NCBI RefSeq assembly: GCF_040436345.1
Contig: NC_133225.1
Coordinates: forward strand, 23,703,040-23,767,039
Length of the DNA stretch: 64,000 bases
Direction: 5' to 3'
DNA from: Pagrus major
Taxonomy: Eukaryota; Chordata; Actinopteri; Spariformes; Sparidae
The notes under the pieces are model-generated. The model saw only the letters and a program-made list of their open reading frames with translations, was not told the DNA's origin and did not search any database. Below are positions 26,092 to 37,639 of this stretch, piece after piece (position 1 is the first letter of the stretch; each line of letters opens with the position of its first letter). Made by a program: the position numbers and the translations under genes.

Positions 26092-26148
26092 TTAGGGAAT
26101 TTTCAAACGTCGGGATGTATGGCTGTAATGCCCCAAGATTTGTTCTCC
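26092..26148 (-). CDS. lhx9: lhx9 alternative last exon (Lhx9-alpha tail)
   Basis: On the minus strand a good acceptor (TTTCTTTCAG) precedes a frame reading GEQILGHYSHTSRRLKIP and then a TAA stop at 26094-26092. Exon 4 ends in phase 0 at 29347, so joining it here keeps the frame. The tail is, from memory, nearly identical to the C-terminal end of the mammalian LHX9-alpha isoform. The product would have 333 residues: both LIM domains and the first 46 positions of the homeodomain, but no recognition-helix Trp, Phe or Asn, so it should not bind DNA normally while still being able to bind LIM cofactors. The exon lies 2.4 kb past the normal stop, so the use of this exon requires skipping exon 5. 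Confidence 0.88.
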   Translation of the reverse strand, partial: GEQILGHYSHTSRRLKIP

Positions 26149-28504
26149 CTGAAAGAAATGATAGAGTAAGAATATATTAACTACAGAGCAACCTGGCTTT
26201 ACGGGGTCTGCATTTACTCTTACTTCATTTTTAGGTTTACCAATATGTTATGCATAAATATATACTATATATGTATATAGATATATATCAATATATGCTT
26301 TGTAGCATTCCTCTGATTTAAATTTTAAAGCCATGTTCATGCATTAAAAAGCAATTTCATATTTTTGACTGCAGGGTTTAGATGCAAATCCATGGGGCAT
26401 TACGTTAAAAACCATAAACATCATAAAATAGGAAATAGAAATTAAAAATGGAGGCAAAAATGAGGACGTTCAGCTGGTCATTAATAACTGAATGCTTTCT
26501 CATTTGTTGATGTGATAAACGAAAAGATCATATTCAAGATAGAACACAAAAAATGGCAAGTGTAATGAAAAATAAAACCCATTTAAAGCAAAGTATTTTT
26601 ATTCACACAAATTTAATAAGATATATAACAACCGTTTGGTCCATAAATATTTAAGGGGAAATAGTTTCTATACACCATCTTTATCAAGAAACAGGGAAAC
26701 ATGGACAATCTTGATAGAACACTTACTGTACTCAACTATTAACACGAAGATCAATATATAAGGTTCTTGGATTACCCAACTATATCTGAAAGAGTGCACA
26801 AATGCTTTCTATGACATCGCTGCCCCCTTTTTAACAGGATACACCATAAAAAGATCTTCGGAAATAAGATGCAAAACAGTACAAAACTAGTGAGGCGTCA
26901 AAAGGATGTGAATCAGTTAACAAAGAACACATATATCCTGAATTTCACAAACTTTCTCCCAAGTTATAGCATAAGGCACATAGTAGAACTGAGTTAGGCA
27001 TCTACTTCAATAAGTAGACTTAGAGTACCACTTTGTTCTACAATAGAACAAATTGTGACGCTCACAATGAAATGTATCAACTCCATTGAAGATTTGCTCT
27101 GTCTTTCTCTCTTTTCTCTCTATCTTTCAGCCAGAAGAAACATGTTTTTGGTCTGTTCAGTGGCAAGTGTCATTAAAGAAAGTATAAATATGGCCAAAAA
27201 GGAGAACACATGGACAATGATTTCCCACTGGCTGCCTCTCACGACTCCACCTATCTGAGGTCATCTGAATGCTCATGTCAGCTCTACAAATCTAGTCTGC
27301 AACGTCGCGACCATTTAATTTCTCACCCCTGCTCCTTTTTCCCTTTTAAAATCACATCGTTACCCTGAGCAACATGATAAAAACAATAATGCACTTTTCA
27401 CTGGGCAGTATATTGTCACTGTGCAATTGAGTTTAGCTGTGGATCTATGGATATGTTTGCTAGGATGCATCCATTCGACTACGGTTAATCTAAGAGGCCA
27501 ACAAATCTGAGAAAGTGCTCTGTCATGAAAACAATCGATTACAACAGTGTCCATAAACTGTTCTCCAATCAGAATTTCTCTCGCTGATTTCTAATTATCA
27601 TGTGACTGCATTACATGTTGAACAGTTACCACTGTACAGATTGTAAGATTTGCTTCTTTCTCTTTATCACAGTAGATTTGTGAATCAAGACAAAAATGTA
27701 AATGGTTTCAGCATCTACCTGCCGTATAGGCTGCAATGGTTAGGTGCTTATATAATGCAATTTAGATGTTTAACATGTAGCTCTGTGAGATATTTCAGTG
27801 TCTGATTCCATCCAACTCAGTCTTAAAGACCGAAACATTCGGAAATAATTAAAGCCTGTTTTCTGGAGTTATCCATATACAGAACATTCTACAAGTTTAT
27901 TTCCCAAATTATTCCAAAAAAGAAAAAAAAAAAGTCTTTAAATTGGATAGTGCGAACACAGTGCATACATATACAGGTTTCTGAGGGCAAAGAATTCATA
28001 TTATTTTAAAATTTAACCAATTAACCATAAATTAGGAAGGGCTTATTTTAATCATAATTCAATACAAATGTACAAATAAAGTCAAATCAAGTCAAACAAA
28101 AATCTAGTTTTCCAGACAAGCTTCAAGTTTAGTTATTTTTTCCAATGAATTGTGGGATCCATGACAAAATTTCGGATGCCTTCAAACTTCAAAAATGTCC
28201 CGTCCAAAATCAATCTCTGCATACTGTGAGTCGACTACAGACACGGCTGCCATGCGGTTTCAAATGCTACACATTAAAATGATTTCCTTGTGTTTTAATG
28301 TGGTCGCTGCTGTTCTTGCTCTTGTTGCTCTTGTTTGTGTACACAGTACAGCACTTTCTGTTCCAAGGAGCTGTCTCTGGTAGATTTAAAGGTGTCACTT
28401 AAAAAAATAAAATGTAAATTGAGGAAAGAAAAAAAAAAAAAGAAAAAAAAACCAAAAACAAATAAAATCAGTTAAAAAAAAATCAGTCTGCTAGAGATAG
28501 CTTG
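26149..28504 (-). other. lhx9: lhx9 3' untranslated / alternative intron sequence
   Basis: AT-rich DNA between the main stop codon and the alternative last exon. For the full-length mRNA at least its first part should be 3' untranslated sequence; for the alpha mRNA all of it is intron. Minus-strand AATAAA hexamers occur, for example at 27901-27896, but none can be chosen with confidence. No other open frame of interest is present. Confidence 0.45.
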
Positions 28505-28759
28505 TTAGAAAAGGTTTGTCAAGGTAGTTTGCGAAGGACTCCCCGAATCATGGCTGTCCAAACTAGAGGTGACGGAGGTCACTACAGTGATAGAGGGGTT
28601 TGTCAGGTCTGTTAGTGTGGCCGCGCTGGAGGGGGGGGTCAGGGCCCCACTGTCAGATGAGGGTGGAGGGAGTGAGGTGCCATCAGCCTTATCAACACCT
28701 CCATTCTCCTGTCGCAAAACGTTCCTTCTGAATTTGGCTCTTGCGTTTTGGAACCAAAC
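28505..28759 (-). CDS. lhx9: lhx9 exon 5, homeodomain helix 3 and C-terminus
   Basis: The acceptor TTTGCAG precedes codons for VWFQNARAKFRRN, the homeodomain recognition helix, in phase 0. The remainder is Ser/Thr/Pro-rich and ends in the conserved TLTNLF before TAA. It encodes residues 316-399. Confidence 0.97.
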   Translation of the reverse strand, partial: VWFQNARAKFRRNVLRQENGGVDKADGTSLPPPSSDSGALTPPSSAATLTDLTNPSITVVTSVTSSLDSHDSGSPSQTTLTNLF

Positions 28760-31700
28760 CTGCAAACCAATCCCAATGTGGCTTTTACTTTTTGTTTTTA
28801 GGATTAATTTTTAAAAAGAAAGTATCAAATCCATTGAACAGTAGTTTACATACCAAGTTATCACAGCTATTACTGTATCAAGTTGCCCTCGCCTTACGTA
28901 TATAAATCTTTATATGGAAATTTTCATACATTATTTTGAGCTTATGGGGCAGATAACAATGAACCAGTTAGCTCCTGAACACTGAATATCAGTATGTGGA
29001 TTTTAATAGCAAATCAAAACATTAATCCTGACCTTTTAAATTTTTAGATAGCCAAAAAGAAAACGTGCACTCTCATTGTTAATAATCAGCTACAGTTTCT
29101 ACGCTTAAGGCGACTTTTCTCCTCTCTTTCCCAAAAAATAACATTTAAGAATCTACAAAATCTCAGATCAAAACCCCTGGATATACATCTAATGACTACA
29201 TGGACCAACCAAACAAACAAAATCAAAGAGATGATGACTTCGATGATAATACTGGTGTGAAATGAGAGGGACATGGAGGAGGAGTGGGGTGCAGACACAG
29301 ATATGAGGTGATCAGGTATCAGTAAGAAGAATGGCTCGCTGCTTACCTGTAGAACTCTCTTAGTGAGGCCCGTTTTCTGGGCCAGCTGCTTTAAGTCCTT
29401 GGCATCTGGGTTGTGGTTGATGGCAAAGTAGGATTTCATTGTCCGCAGCTGATGGTGCTTGAAGGAGGTCCGCATGCGTTTGGTCTTCTGTGTTGGAGCG
29501 TAGGCCTGCTGGTCCCGGTCCAAGTGATCGGTGTCATTCTCGTTACAACCTGAGAGGGCAGAGGGCAGAGCACAGGAGGGGGTTCAGAGTCCGAAAGGAA
29601 CAACTGCCAGAAAATCTCAGTCTTCTGCGTCTGGATTTATTTTCACCGTGCTCAATTATTTTCTTGATGTGAGTGATGGTAATAATGAAGCCGATCACTC
29701 CACTGCCATCAAGATAACATCATTCCAATCAGGAAACTGCTTCAATCTAATTATTTGCAACCGTCACTGTAATGAAATGTTACACTAGATTTAAAGCTCA
29801 ATATTAAATTGAATATCTTGTTACATGGTCTGGTTTTATAGGGAAAGAAAGGCACAATTAAGAATATTGGATTAAGGCTATCACATATGGACTTAATTGA
29901 GCAGAGGTCATACATTTCCAATGAGTTAATATATCAACAGATCTATTATATACCATCATGATAAATAATAAAAGCTCTGTATATTTATAACATAAAATTA
30001 GACAATGCGAATAAGCGACAGTCGAGATTCTAGTTGATCAAACAAAACATCAAATTAATTTCACCTCAGTACATGTTGTAATGTTGTAACGCAGCGGAAG
30101 TGATCACCGTGTTGTTAGATTTAAAAAAACAACAAGATAAGTGATGTATTTTAAGCTTACACTGGGACCACGCTAAATTATTATTTCTGTTTGCGTCTGC
30201 AAAGACTAATAGGCCTAATGGGCCTCATTTGTCAGCAGCTTGGTACTGCATGTGCAAAATACTCAGAGATGGCGAAATGCAAAAACGGATCCACTAAATT
30301 AAATGCATGTTTGGCTAAACAGTGATGCTGAAACCTTTAGCGCTGCATCAGGAGACACAAATCTTAACACTCTATTTTCCTTAGTACAATGTTTGCAAAT
30401 TAATTATTTGCGTCGCTCTAATTGAGACAGAGACAATCACAATGACAAATTGACTGTTGAACATTTAAAGGCTTTCAACCAAAATATACAATGAAATACA
30501 ATCACTGATAACTGACTGATTGTTTAATTATCTTGATTTCGCTATAGTTAGAACAGGTTGGGTCTTTTACTCGCCTGCAAAAGCAGAGGCCATCCTGCAA
30601 GCAGAGGATTTCTAAATTATATAGTAGGTTGTATTGATTTTCATGTCTCCTTGTAACCGAAATGCTGACCAGTTGTTTTTTTTTTTTTCTCAGAGGCTGA
30701 TAAAATATCAAATTAATTAAAACTTTGCATCATGAGGATGCTTTCCCAAAAAATAATGATTGGGTTAAATCACAAATCAGTTTGAATAAAGGAGCTACAG
30801 ATTCAATAAACCAAAGGATACATGTCTTTGGCTTTAAACGGCGTGAATTAATCTTTTTGTTATTTGAGATTTCTTCCTCAGACACTCACACGCACCGTTA
30901 ACATGACAATCATTGACATCTATGCTCCTCTGTTCCAGCCTTCACTGGATCGTGTTTCACTAGACATTTCCCACTAGGGGTCTCTATATCCAAACAAGAC
31001 CAAACTTTACAGAGTGGTGTGGAATACTCTGTGGACCCACACCTTTCCCTGGTGAGAGCTAACATGAATGTGCTCGCTAAAGCAGAAACAAAACCTCAAA
31101 CAAACCTCATTCTATTTGTCATGAATGTGAGCCTCCTGATGTGCAGAGCGATATATTAACCTGAACAGCCTGAGACTAGAATGAGAGAGGTTTGATAGTG
31201 AAAGCTGTTTGTGATATTTGAGCACAACAGAGGACAAAGAGAAAATATCAAGACTGAATCTTTCAGCTGCTCACTAATACTTGATATTATTGATATTCTA
31301 TGGTATGATTTTTTTTTAAAATGATTTGTATGCTTATGGGCTAATTTGAATGCTGCATGGTCAAATAATTATGACATTAATTACAACATTTAATATCTTT
31401 AAAAACAAATGAAAACAGGCATTTTATTTAAAGTTAAAGATGCTAAGAAGTCTCATTTAGAATTGGAAAATATTTTAATTGTTTTCTATTTAAATATGAA
31501 AAATATAATATCCCCACTGTGAGCTGAACTGTGTCTTTGGTGCTTATTAATGAGTTCACAGGGACATCATCATTTTAGTTTTAGTGTTGTTTTTTTTTAC
31601 CTGTTGTGGCTGCACTATATTTTACGCTGTATTGTTCTCCTGCTATACACGAAAAACCCACAGTGCTACAATAGATATTTTTCCAGTAAGGCATCCATGA

Positions 31701-34700
31701 GAACTTTAGGATTTGCATAATCTCTCGGAATTGTGTTAGCGAGAAACAAACCAGCGGCCGCTGGAGCGCAGCGCTGAGTGTACAGTGTTGTGTGTGGAGC
31801 CCCTGGCCTCTCCCTGCAGCAGGCCCCCTCTGCACGGCGCTGCGGTGTCCCTGAGAACTGTGCTGACCGCCGCACAGGAGGCCAGGGATTCCAACGTCAC
31901 CTTCAATTAACGGAGAACAATTAACGCGCAGATTACCCTTATTCCTCCCTATTCACCGGGAACAGAGGAAAGTTGGCGCACAATGACAAACTTTCTCAAC
32001 CGCGCACTAATGCGCAGAAAGCGACAACAAAATGGGGACGCTGCAGGAGGGGGTTGGGGGGGTCGGGTTATAACATTCAGCGATTCAATGCGAGTTTTTT
32101 TTTTCTTTTCTTTTTTTTTTTAGATGAAACCTACATTTAACAGCAGCTTATTGTTCGCTGTGATCACACGTCTTCTCTCCTCGAAAAGTCAAAGACGCGC
32201 ATAAACGTGATTTTGGCCCATTTTTTACGCAACAGTCCCAAACCACATTTAGCTCCCCCTCACACCCAGTCTGCACATTTATTCTGACCTAAATTAGTCT
32301 TAATTATAAAAGTCGATGAGCAGGTTGACGGCGAGGTCAAATTTCGATCACTCTCCGCGAGACACACACGCACAGGAACGGTGCGTTAAAGACGCGTGGA
32401 CAGAGAGCTGCGGATCAATTGGCCCACGGCTGCGGGCTGTTGCTCACCTACATTTGCATCATCTATAGGAAAGATGTATTTATTATAGACATGTAAGGTG
32501 GAGCCACAGCTGGGGCACTGAGGAACCGTGTGGATGAAAGAGCGAGGAGTTTGTGCGTAATGGAAAAAAAAATAAAATAAAAGCCTTTTTTTTAAAAATA
32601 AGTATTATTATTTTAAATGTATTTGTGTTGGTGAGTGGTTTGACCTCATTATAATAATTTCTGCTGTCGTATTTGAATAATGTAAAATTAAATGAACACG
32701 ACACCACAAGAGTCCGACATTTTAGTGAAGAATACATGAACCACACTGCTGCAAAAGGCTCCAAAACGACGGGGTCAATAGAGCAACAGGGGTCTTTTCT
32801 GGGAGGATTTAACCCACATGATGAGTAGTTTAGTGATTAATTTCACAGTTGGCTGTTTTTGCTGCCCTCTCTATTGGGCCTGAAGGACAAACAGTTAAAG
32901 GATGTGGCCCCTTCTGCACAAATGATTTCTCTGACGTGTTGGTCTGAGGCCCCGCCACTCTCACCTGTGTTGTAGCTGGGTATATCTATCCCCATGGCCG
33001 GGCTCTTCCTCTTGCGCGGCCTTCCCTTCTGCGCCGTGCCGGTGCCGTTGAAGTAGGGTAAGGAGAGGCCGCCGCCCTTGGCAGCCAGCTCGGCGAAGTT
33101 GAGCTGGGGGTGGTAGTCCGGTCCCTGCACCAGCGTCTCGAAGTGGAGCCGGCAGTACACCAGGCTGTCCTTCATGCCGAAGTGGTCGCCGGTGGTCAGC
33201 GTCTTGTTGCAGGTGGTGCAAGTGAAGCAGCTCAGGTGGTACACGGAGTCGCGCGCCCGCATCACCATCTCCGAGGCCGATATCCCGAGGTGGCAGCGTG
33301 CGCACCTCTGCACGGAGAACCTTCTGGAACAGATAGATCGTCAAGACTCCTCATACAGAGAGACCAAGCGGGACACAGACATGGACAGAGGCGCTGTCAC
33401 GGGCCAAAACATGCTCCTTTTTAGAGACAAAATGGTGTGCAGCCAATGTGTGACACAGCTTCAGTGCATGTGGCAAAGCTGGGCTGCAGCAGGCCTGTTA
33501 CTGAGGTTACCCTCTGAGTTACTAGAACCACATCTGGCCTGCTCGATGGGCCACATTTTGTTTAGTGTAAAGAATAGTTTCTCTCTCAGTGATGCAACTG
33601 ACAGTAGACACAAAAGGCTGCAGGTAGACAAACTACACAGAACAACACATTTAACATTTAACAGCATGTCTTCTGTTCTGCAGCTTATTTTTACTTTTTA
33701 GTGGATTGCAAACATCACTCCGGCCTGTGCCTGGCTTCATAAATGTGTCCTATAATGTGGGACAACATGTCTGACCCATAACAGCATTTTTCCCATTGGT
33801 TATTTTCCATACTCGGACATGCTGGGTCGGTGAAGCCACTGAGTGGGTTTTATTTATTTATTTTAAACGATAGAAATGTAGAGAATAGTGCTGGCAGAGA
33901 GAGTCCTTTGTGTCTGAGAGGGCGACTCGCACATCAAGTTAATGCAGTTTACATTTCAGAATAAAAGAGCATTCTCAGATCATGACTTATTTCCAGACTG
34001 AGACTGTTGTGATTTTATTCAGACATGATTTAGGCCCAGTAGCACCAAAAGGCTTCAGCATTATTCCAGCTGAACGGCCACAGCAGTTAACAATAGTTTC
34101 TGTTTATACAAAATAAAATCATTTCCCTTCTTTCATGGCTTCAAAACGCAAAATTCCACTCGACCATTTTGTGCGTGCGCGATCGCGTGCGTGCGTGCGT
34201 GGCAGAGCGTACATTTTTAGACTAAAAGCTAAAAAAAAAAAAAAAAATCACGTGCATGATTAACCTTCATTTTTCTTACCTGTAGTAATCCTCCTTGCAA
34301 TAGATACTCCCATCCTTGGCAAAACACGTTAGCTCCGACTCCAGCGCGAGTTTACATTCACAGCATTTGAGACACCGCAGGTGCCACTGTTTGTCCACGG
34401 CCAGGAGGTAGTATCTATCCGAAATCTTGCCGCCACAGCCGGCGCACAGAGCAGGCTTCTCCGGGCTCATTGAAGGCATGGTCTGAGTCAGAGAGAGAGA
34501 GAGCTCATGGCGACTGGTTCCTTCAACACACTGCTGGGGAAATCTTATGCAACATACATAATGCAGAGACAGAGACAGAAACAGGCCTTCAGCAGCTTTA
34601 TGGCCGTGAAATTAAACTTGTTTCTTTTTTTTTTTTTAATTTAATTTACATCTATAAAAGCGAGGCGTTTTACAGACGCTGTTAAACACATGCAGGCTCG

Positions 34701-35578
34701 GTGTGTTCACAGGCCCCCTGAAGGAAGAGCCAGCGTCTATTTATCAGTGTGACTGAGGTGAACTGACTGAGATAAATGTGTGTTACTAACTAAACATTTA
34801 GTTGTCTACAGAGGAGGGAACAACAAATTCACTGTCACACTTTTACAGAGATAATGTATTTAAAATATTGATTATGAGCCTATTTTTAAAAATATTAAAA
34901 TATCTTGTGCAGGTAAAATAAAAAAATAAAATGTAGGTATGATAATAATATTAATAATAATAATTCACCGTGTTTTTTGTCAACAATTATTTTATAATTG
35001 CCTCAACTCAAATGTTTGTTTGTTTTTTAATCGTCGACAATAAACTAAATATTACTGCTCTCACGTACACTGTTTTATTTGTTGTTAAGAGTTGTATAGT
35101 GTGTTTTAAATATATTCAGTGCTAGGAGTGATACGTTAAGTAATTATTTTGAGCAGCGTGAAATATTAGCGCGTTTAAACTATTAACAGGAAATTCCCTC
35201 TCCAAGAGAAATGAATTTTGGATAAAGATTCAGACCTGACCAACCCTCCTCCCTGCTCCTCTCCTACTTACCCCAGTAAAACGACTGCACATTTCCTCGC
35301 ACGCTGCCACAGTCGTCGCTTAGGCACTTTTTTTCTTTTCTTTTCTTTTCTTTTTCTGTCAACATGAACTCACACACAGGCTCGACCGGGGCTCTTACCG
35401 ACTCTCTCCCGTTCAGCTGCATGCCCTTCGCCAGGCGCGACTCCGTTTTCGACCGTCTCTCCATCTCCTCCATGATCCCTTGGATGTGATCCCCGGAGAT
35501 CCCGTGGAAAAGCATGGCTCCCGGTCCTGGACGCAACGTGCAACTGCCTGCCTCTGTCTTGCAGCCCACAACTTCCAT
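28505..35578 (-). CDS. lhx9: LIM-homeodomain transcription factor Lhx9 (five coding exons)
   Basis: Joining 35578-35399, 34482-34280, 33323-32965, 29549-29347 and 28759-28505 gives 1200 bp and 399 residues, the usual Lhx9 length. LIM 1 has C73, C76, H94, C97, C100, C103, C122 and D125 as zinc ligands; LIM 2 has C135, C138, H157, C160, C163, C166, C185 and H188. A basic GRPRKRK segment at 228-234 may act in nuclear import. The homeodomain spans about 270-329 with W317, F318 and N320 in the recognition helix. The protein ends SPSQTTLTNLF. Lhx9 is a nuclear regulator of gonad, limb and forebrain neuron development that works through LIM-binding cofactors. The N-terminus (MEVVGCK, then AMLFHGISG) is of Lhx9 type; Lhx2 differs there. 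The start is the first in-frame ATG; its context is weak (T at -3), and Met22 has a better one (G at -3), so a shorter form may also be made. Confidence 0.97.
29347..29549 (-). CDS. lhx9: lhx9 exon 4, linker and homeodomain helices 1-2
   Basis: The acceptor CCTCTCAG and donor CTACAG|GTAAGC bound 203 bp encoding residues 248-315. The frame gives CNENDTDHLDRDQQ, then the homeodomain arm and helices, ending ...LTKRVLQ at homeodomain position 46. This is the branch point for the full-length and alpha isoforms. Readthrough of the donor would add an unrelated tail and is not expected. Confidence 0.97.
31730..32480. promoter_or_regulatory. CpG-rich patch in lhx9 intron 3
   Basis: Within a mostly AT-rich 3.4-kb intron this stretch is locally rich in CpG and contains clusters of TAAT/ATTA words (for example CAATTAACGG and ACAATTAACGCG near 31903-31930, TTAGTCTTAATTATAA near 32295) that could bind homeodomain proteins. 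It may be an internal enhancer or an alternative promoter. A donor-like GTAG|GTGAGC on the minus strand at about 32450 could also end an unrecognised exon. All of this is inference from composition. Confidence 0.3.
32965..33323 (-). CDS. lhx9: lhx9 exon 3, LIM domain 2 and basic segment
   Basis: The acceptor TGTTCCAG and donor ACACAG|GTGAGA bound 359 bp encoding residues 128-247 plus one base. It begins within an Arg codon shared with exon 2, continues RFSVQRCARCHLG, and covers the whole second LIM domain and the GRPRKRK segment. The exon is CpG-rich. Confidence 0.97.
34280..34482 (-). CDS. lhx9: lhx9 exon 2, LIM domain 1
   Basis: The acceptor TGACTCAG and donor CTACAG|GTAAGA bound 203 bp encoding residues 61-127 plus two bases. 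It reads TMPSMSPEKPALCAGCGGKI and ends KEDYY within the next Arg codon. It contains all eight zinc ligands of LIM 1. Confidence 0.97.
35399..35578 (-). CDS. lhx9: lhx9 exon 1, N-terminus
   Basis: The ATG at 35578-35576 starts MEVVGCKTEAGSC, and the exon ends with ...MQLNGRES at a GTAAGA donor in phase 0 (60 codons). The conserved AMLFHGISG block begins at residue 21. The frame stays open upstream of the ATG for at least 28 codons but without another ATG. Confidence 0.95.
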
Positions 35579-36420
35579 ATACTGTACCGCAGCGCTGCGC
35601 CCCGCTCTCTCAGCGCATCCGAAAGGGGCTCTGAGGGCTCTGAGAGAGGCACACACGCGCACGGCGGCAACAACAAGCCCCAGAGATGCAGATCAGCTCC
35701 TCGCCGGAGTGCAAAGGCAACTGGAAGAAAAGAAAAAGCGAAAAAGCTACAGCATGGGTGGGACAGGAGGGGTGGCGGCGGCGGCGGCGGTGGTGGTGGT
35801 GGTGCACCAGCTTTTTCCTTCTTCCCGTGAATGTCTCTCCTCCAGAAAAAATATATAGTCCAAATGATGCGACACACCGGTGTGGAAGTGGTGGTGGTGG
35901 TGGTGGTGGTGATGGGGAGGGAGGAGGGGAGGGGGGCTACAGTGTGAACACACGCCAAAAAAAATAATGACACAAAGTTTTTTTTGTGTGTGTTGTTGTT
36001 GTTGTTTCTTTTTTTCGGGTGATTTCTCTCTCCCAGTCTCTTCCCAGTCAGGGGTTCCTTGGTGCTTGGAGGTCAGGTTGGGACTGCCTGGATTTGAGAA
36101 CCGTGTCCTATTTGTGAAGAGCCCGCAAAGCCTGCCCAGTCTGAATAATTTGGTAGGAGGAGTTCCCCCCTCTCTCTCTCCCTCTCTCTCTCCCTCTCTC
36201 TCCCTCTCACACTCTCTTTCTCTCTCACTCTCTCTCCATCGCCACTGATTTTCTATTCACCAACAAAGAGCTGTCACTCTTCCCCTCAAAAACTCTCCGG
36301 TTCTGGCTGCGCGAAGGACCAACTGTTTGTATGGTACTGACATTTTCATTACTTTTTATTCCCCCATTTAGAGGAGAGGATGCCGGAGTTGTAGTCAGGA
36401 GGAGATGCATAAACTGGGAG
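35579..36420 (-). promoter_or_regulatory. lhx9 proximal upstream region with trinucleotide runs
   Basis: Sequence immediately upstream of the lhx9 start codon is CpG-rich and should include 5' untranslated sequence. It contains GGC/GGT runs at 35772-35803 and 35889-35911 and a long CT-rich tract at about 36165-36240. An acceptor-like CTCTCAG on the minus strand at about 35644 could receive an upstream noncoding exon. No TATA box or start site can be placed with confidence. Confidence 0.45.
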
Positions 36421-36619
36421 TGGGCTGAGCTGAGAGTAAAATATTTTATTTATTTATTTAAGATGCTTTAAAGAGATCATGTGCGTCTTGGAGTGCGTTA
36501 AAATGCCTCCAAAAGGCTCAGAAATAGGGATTCTCCCGCGTGTATCTCTTATCTGGTTTAATTTTGAGCGTCGTTTTCAAAACATGCTTCTTTATCAGGT
36601 TGTCCCAGAATAACATCAT

Positions 36620-36622
<3 letters not shown>

Positions 36623-36680
<58 letters not shown>
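36623..36680. repeat. (TG)29 microsatellite upstream of lhx9
   Basis: An uninterrupted TG array of 58 bp about 1 kb upstream of the lhx9 start codon. Arrays this long are usually polymorphic and can adopt Z-DNA. Confidence 0.95.
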
Positions 36681-36681
<1 letters not shown>

Positions 36682-37560
36682 TATAAATGTATTGTTTGGG
36701 GCGGGGCAGTGATCAGTGATAGGCTGGAGGGCGGGGACAGATTATATTAAACAATCTGAAAGACGAGGAATTTTTTAAAACAAATGAATGAGATTTGGGT
36801 TTATAACAATTTTGTTTAAAAAACCGCCGTTTGCAACCCAACTCAGATAATCACACAGCAGCCTGGTTTTGTTTTTCTTCAACATTTCGGAGATAATAGA
36901 CACAAACTACAGGCTTCTCTCTTCAGTTTTTGTCCGAGCATCCGCTAACACGACCCTTGTCTTCTCTCTGCCTGCTCGGATGAGGCCTGATCGTGTTTAA
37001 TCCGAATCAGGATCACAACTATTAACGAATTTCATTCATTTTGAGCGGCAGACGAGCTTAAATAAAAGGACATCTCAGCTGGGAACCCACCACCACTTAT
37101 TCAGAGATCCTTTAAAAAAAAAAAAAAATCCATATACATCTGTGTCACTTTTTTAAAGGGTGTGAAAACTCTGTCACGCACATAAAACAAAGCAAAAAAA
37201 AAACAAAAGCCAGGCAGACTGACTGGCTCTTGCTGTCCACAGGCCAAATATGGTGGCAACAAACCAAAACGAGGCGGCTCAACGCGACACAGGCCTTCCA
37301 GAGCTGAGAAACATCTCTCCATAAAACAATACTCGGTCGCATTAATGGATTTACTGAGGCTCAGGGGGCGGTGGTGGGGGGGTCTGCAGGTGTGGATGCT
37401 TCATCTCAAGACGTGTTACATTATCATGTGCACCCACCCAGCCTCCCCACACATCTCTCCCTCCACACCCCCACCTCCACCATGAAGTGGTGTTGGCTTT
37501 AATTGGAGGCCCCTTGATAGCAGCGCTTTCAGACTTTTAAAGGGTCGGACCCTCCTGGCC

Positions 37561-37580
37561 GGACCGGACCGGACCGGACC
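37561..37580. repeat. (GGACC)4 short tandem repeat
   Basis: Four perfect GGACC units preceded by a partial unit (GGCC). It is notable only for its unusual five-base GC-rich unit beside a CAG array. Confidence 0.85.
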
Positions 37581-37610
37581 GTGCAGCTCTGTCAGTGTCC
37601 TGTGTGCAGC

Positions 37611-37639
37611 TGCAGCAGCAGCAGCAGCAGCAGCAGCAG
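37611..37639. repeat. (GCA)n trinucleotide repeat
   Basis: About nine to ten GCA/CAG units in noncoding DNA 2 kb upstream of lhx9 exon 1. It is not part of a supported reading frame. Confidence 0.9.

Noticed and set aside
28505..35578. Assignment of the LIM-homeodomain gene to lhx2
   Set aside because: The N-terminus (MEVVGCK, AMLFHGISGDHIQG), the lack of an alanine run after LIM 2, the alpha tail exon and the dennd1b/c1orf53 neighbours all fit lhx9 better.
35413..35973. Long minus- and plus-strand frames over lhx9 exon 1 and its upstream region
   Set aside because: They are in other frames of the lhx9 exon or are produced by GGC/GGT runs, which give Gly, Pro, His or Thr stretches.
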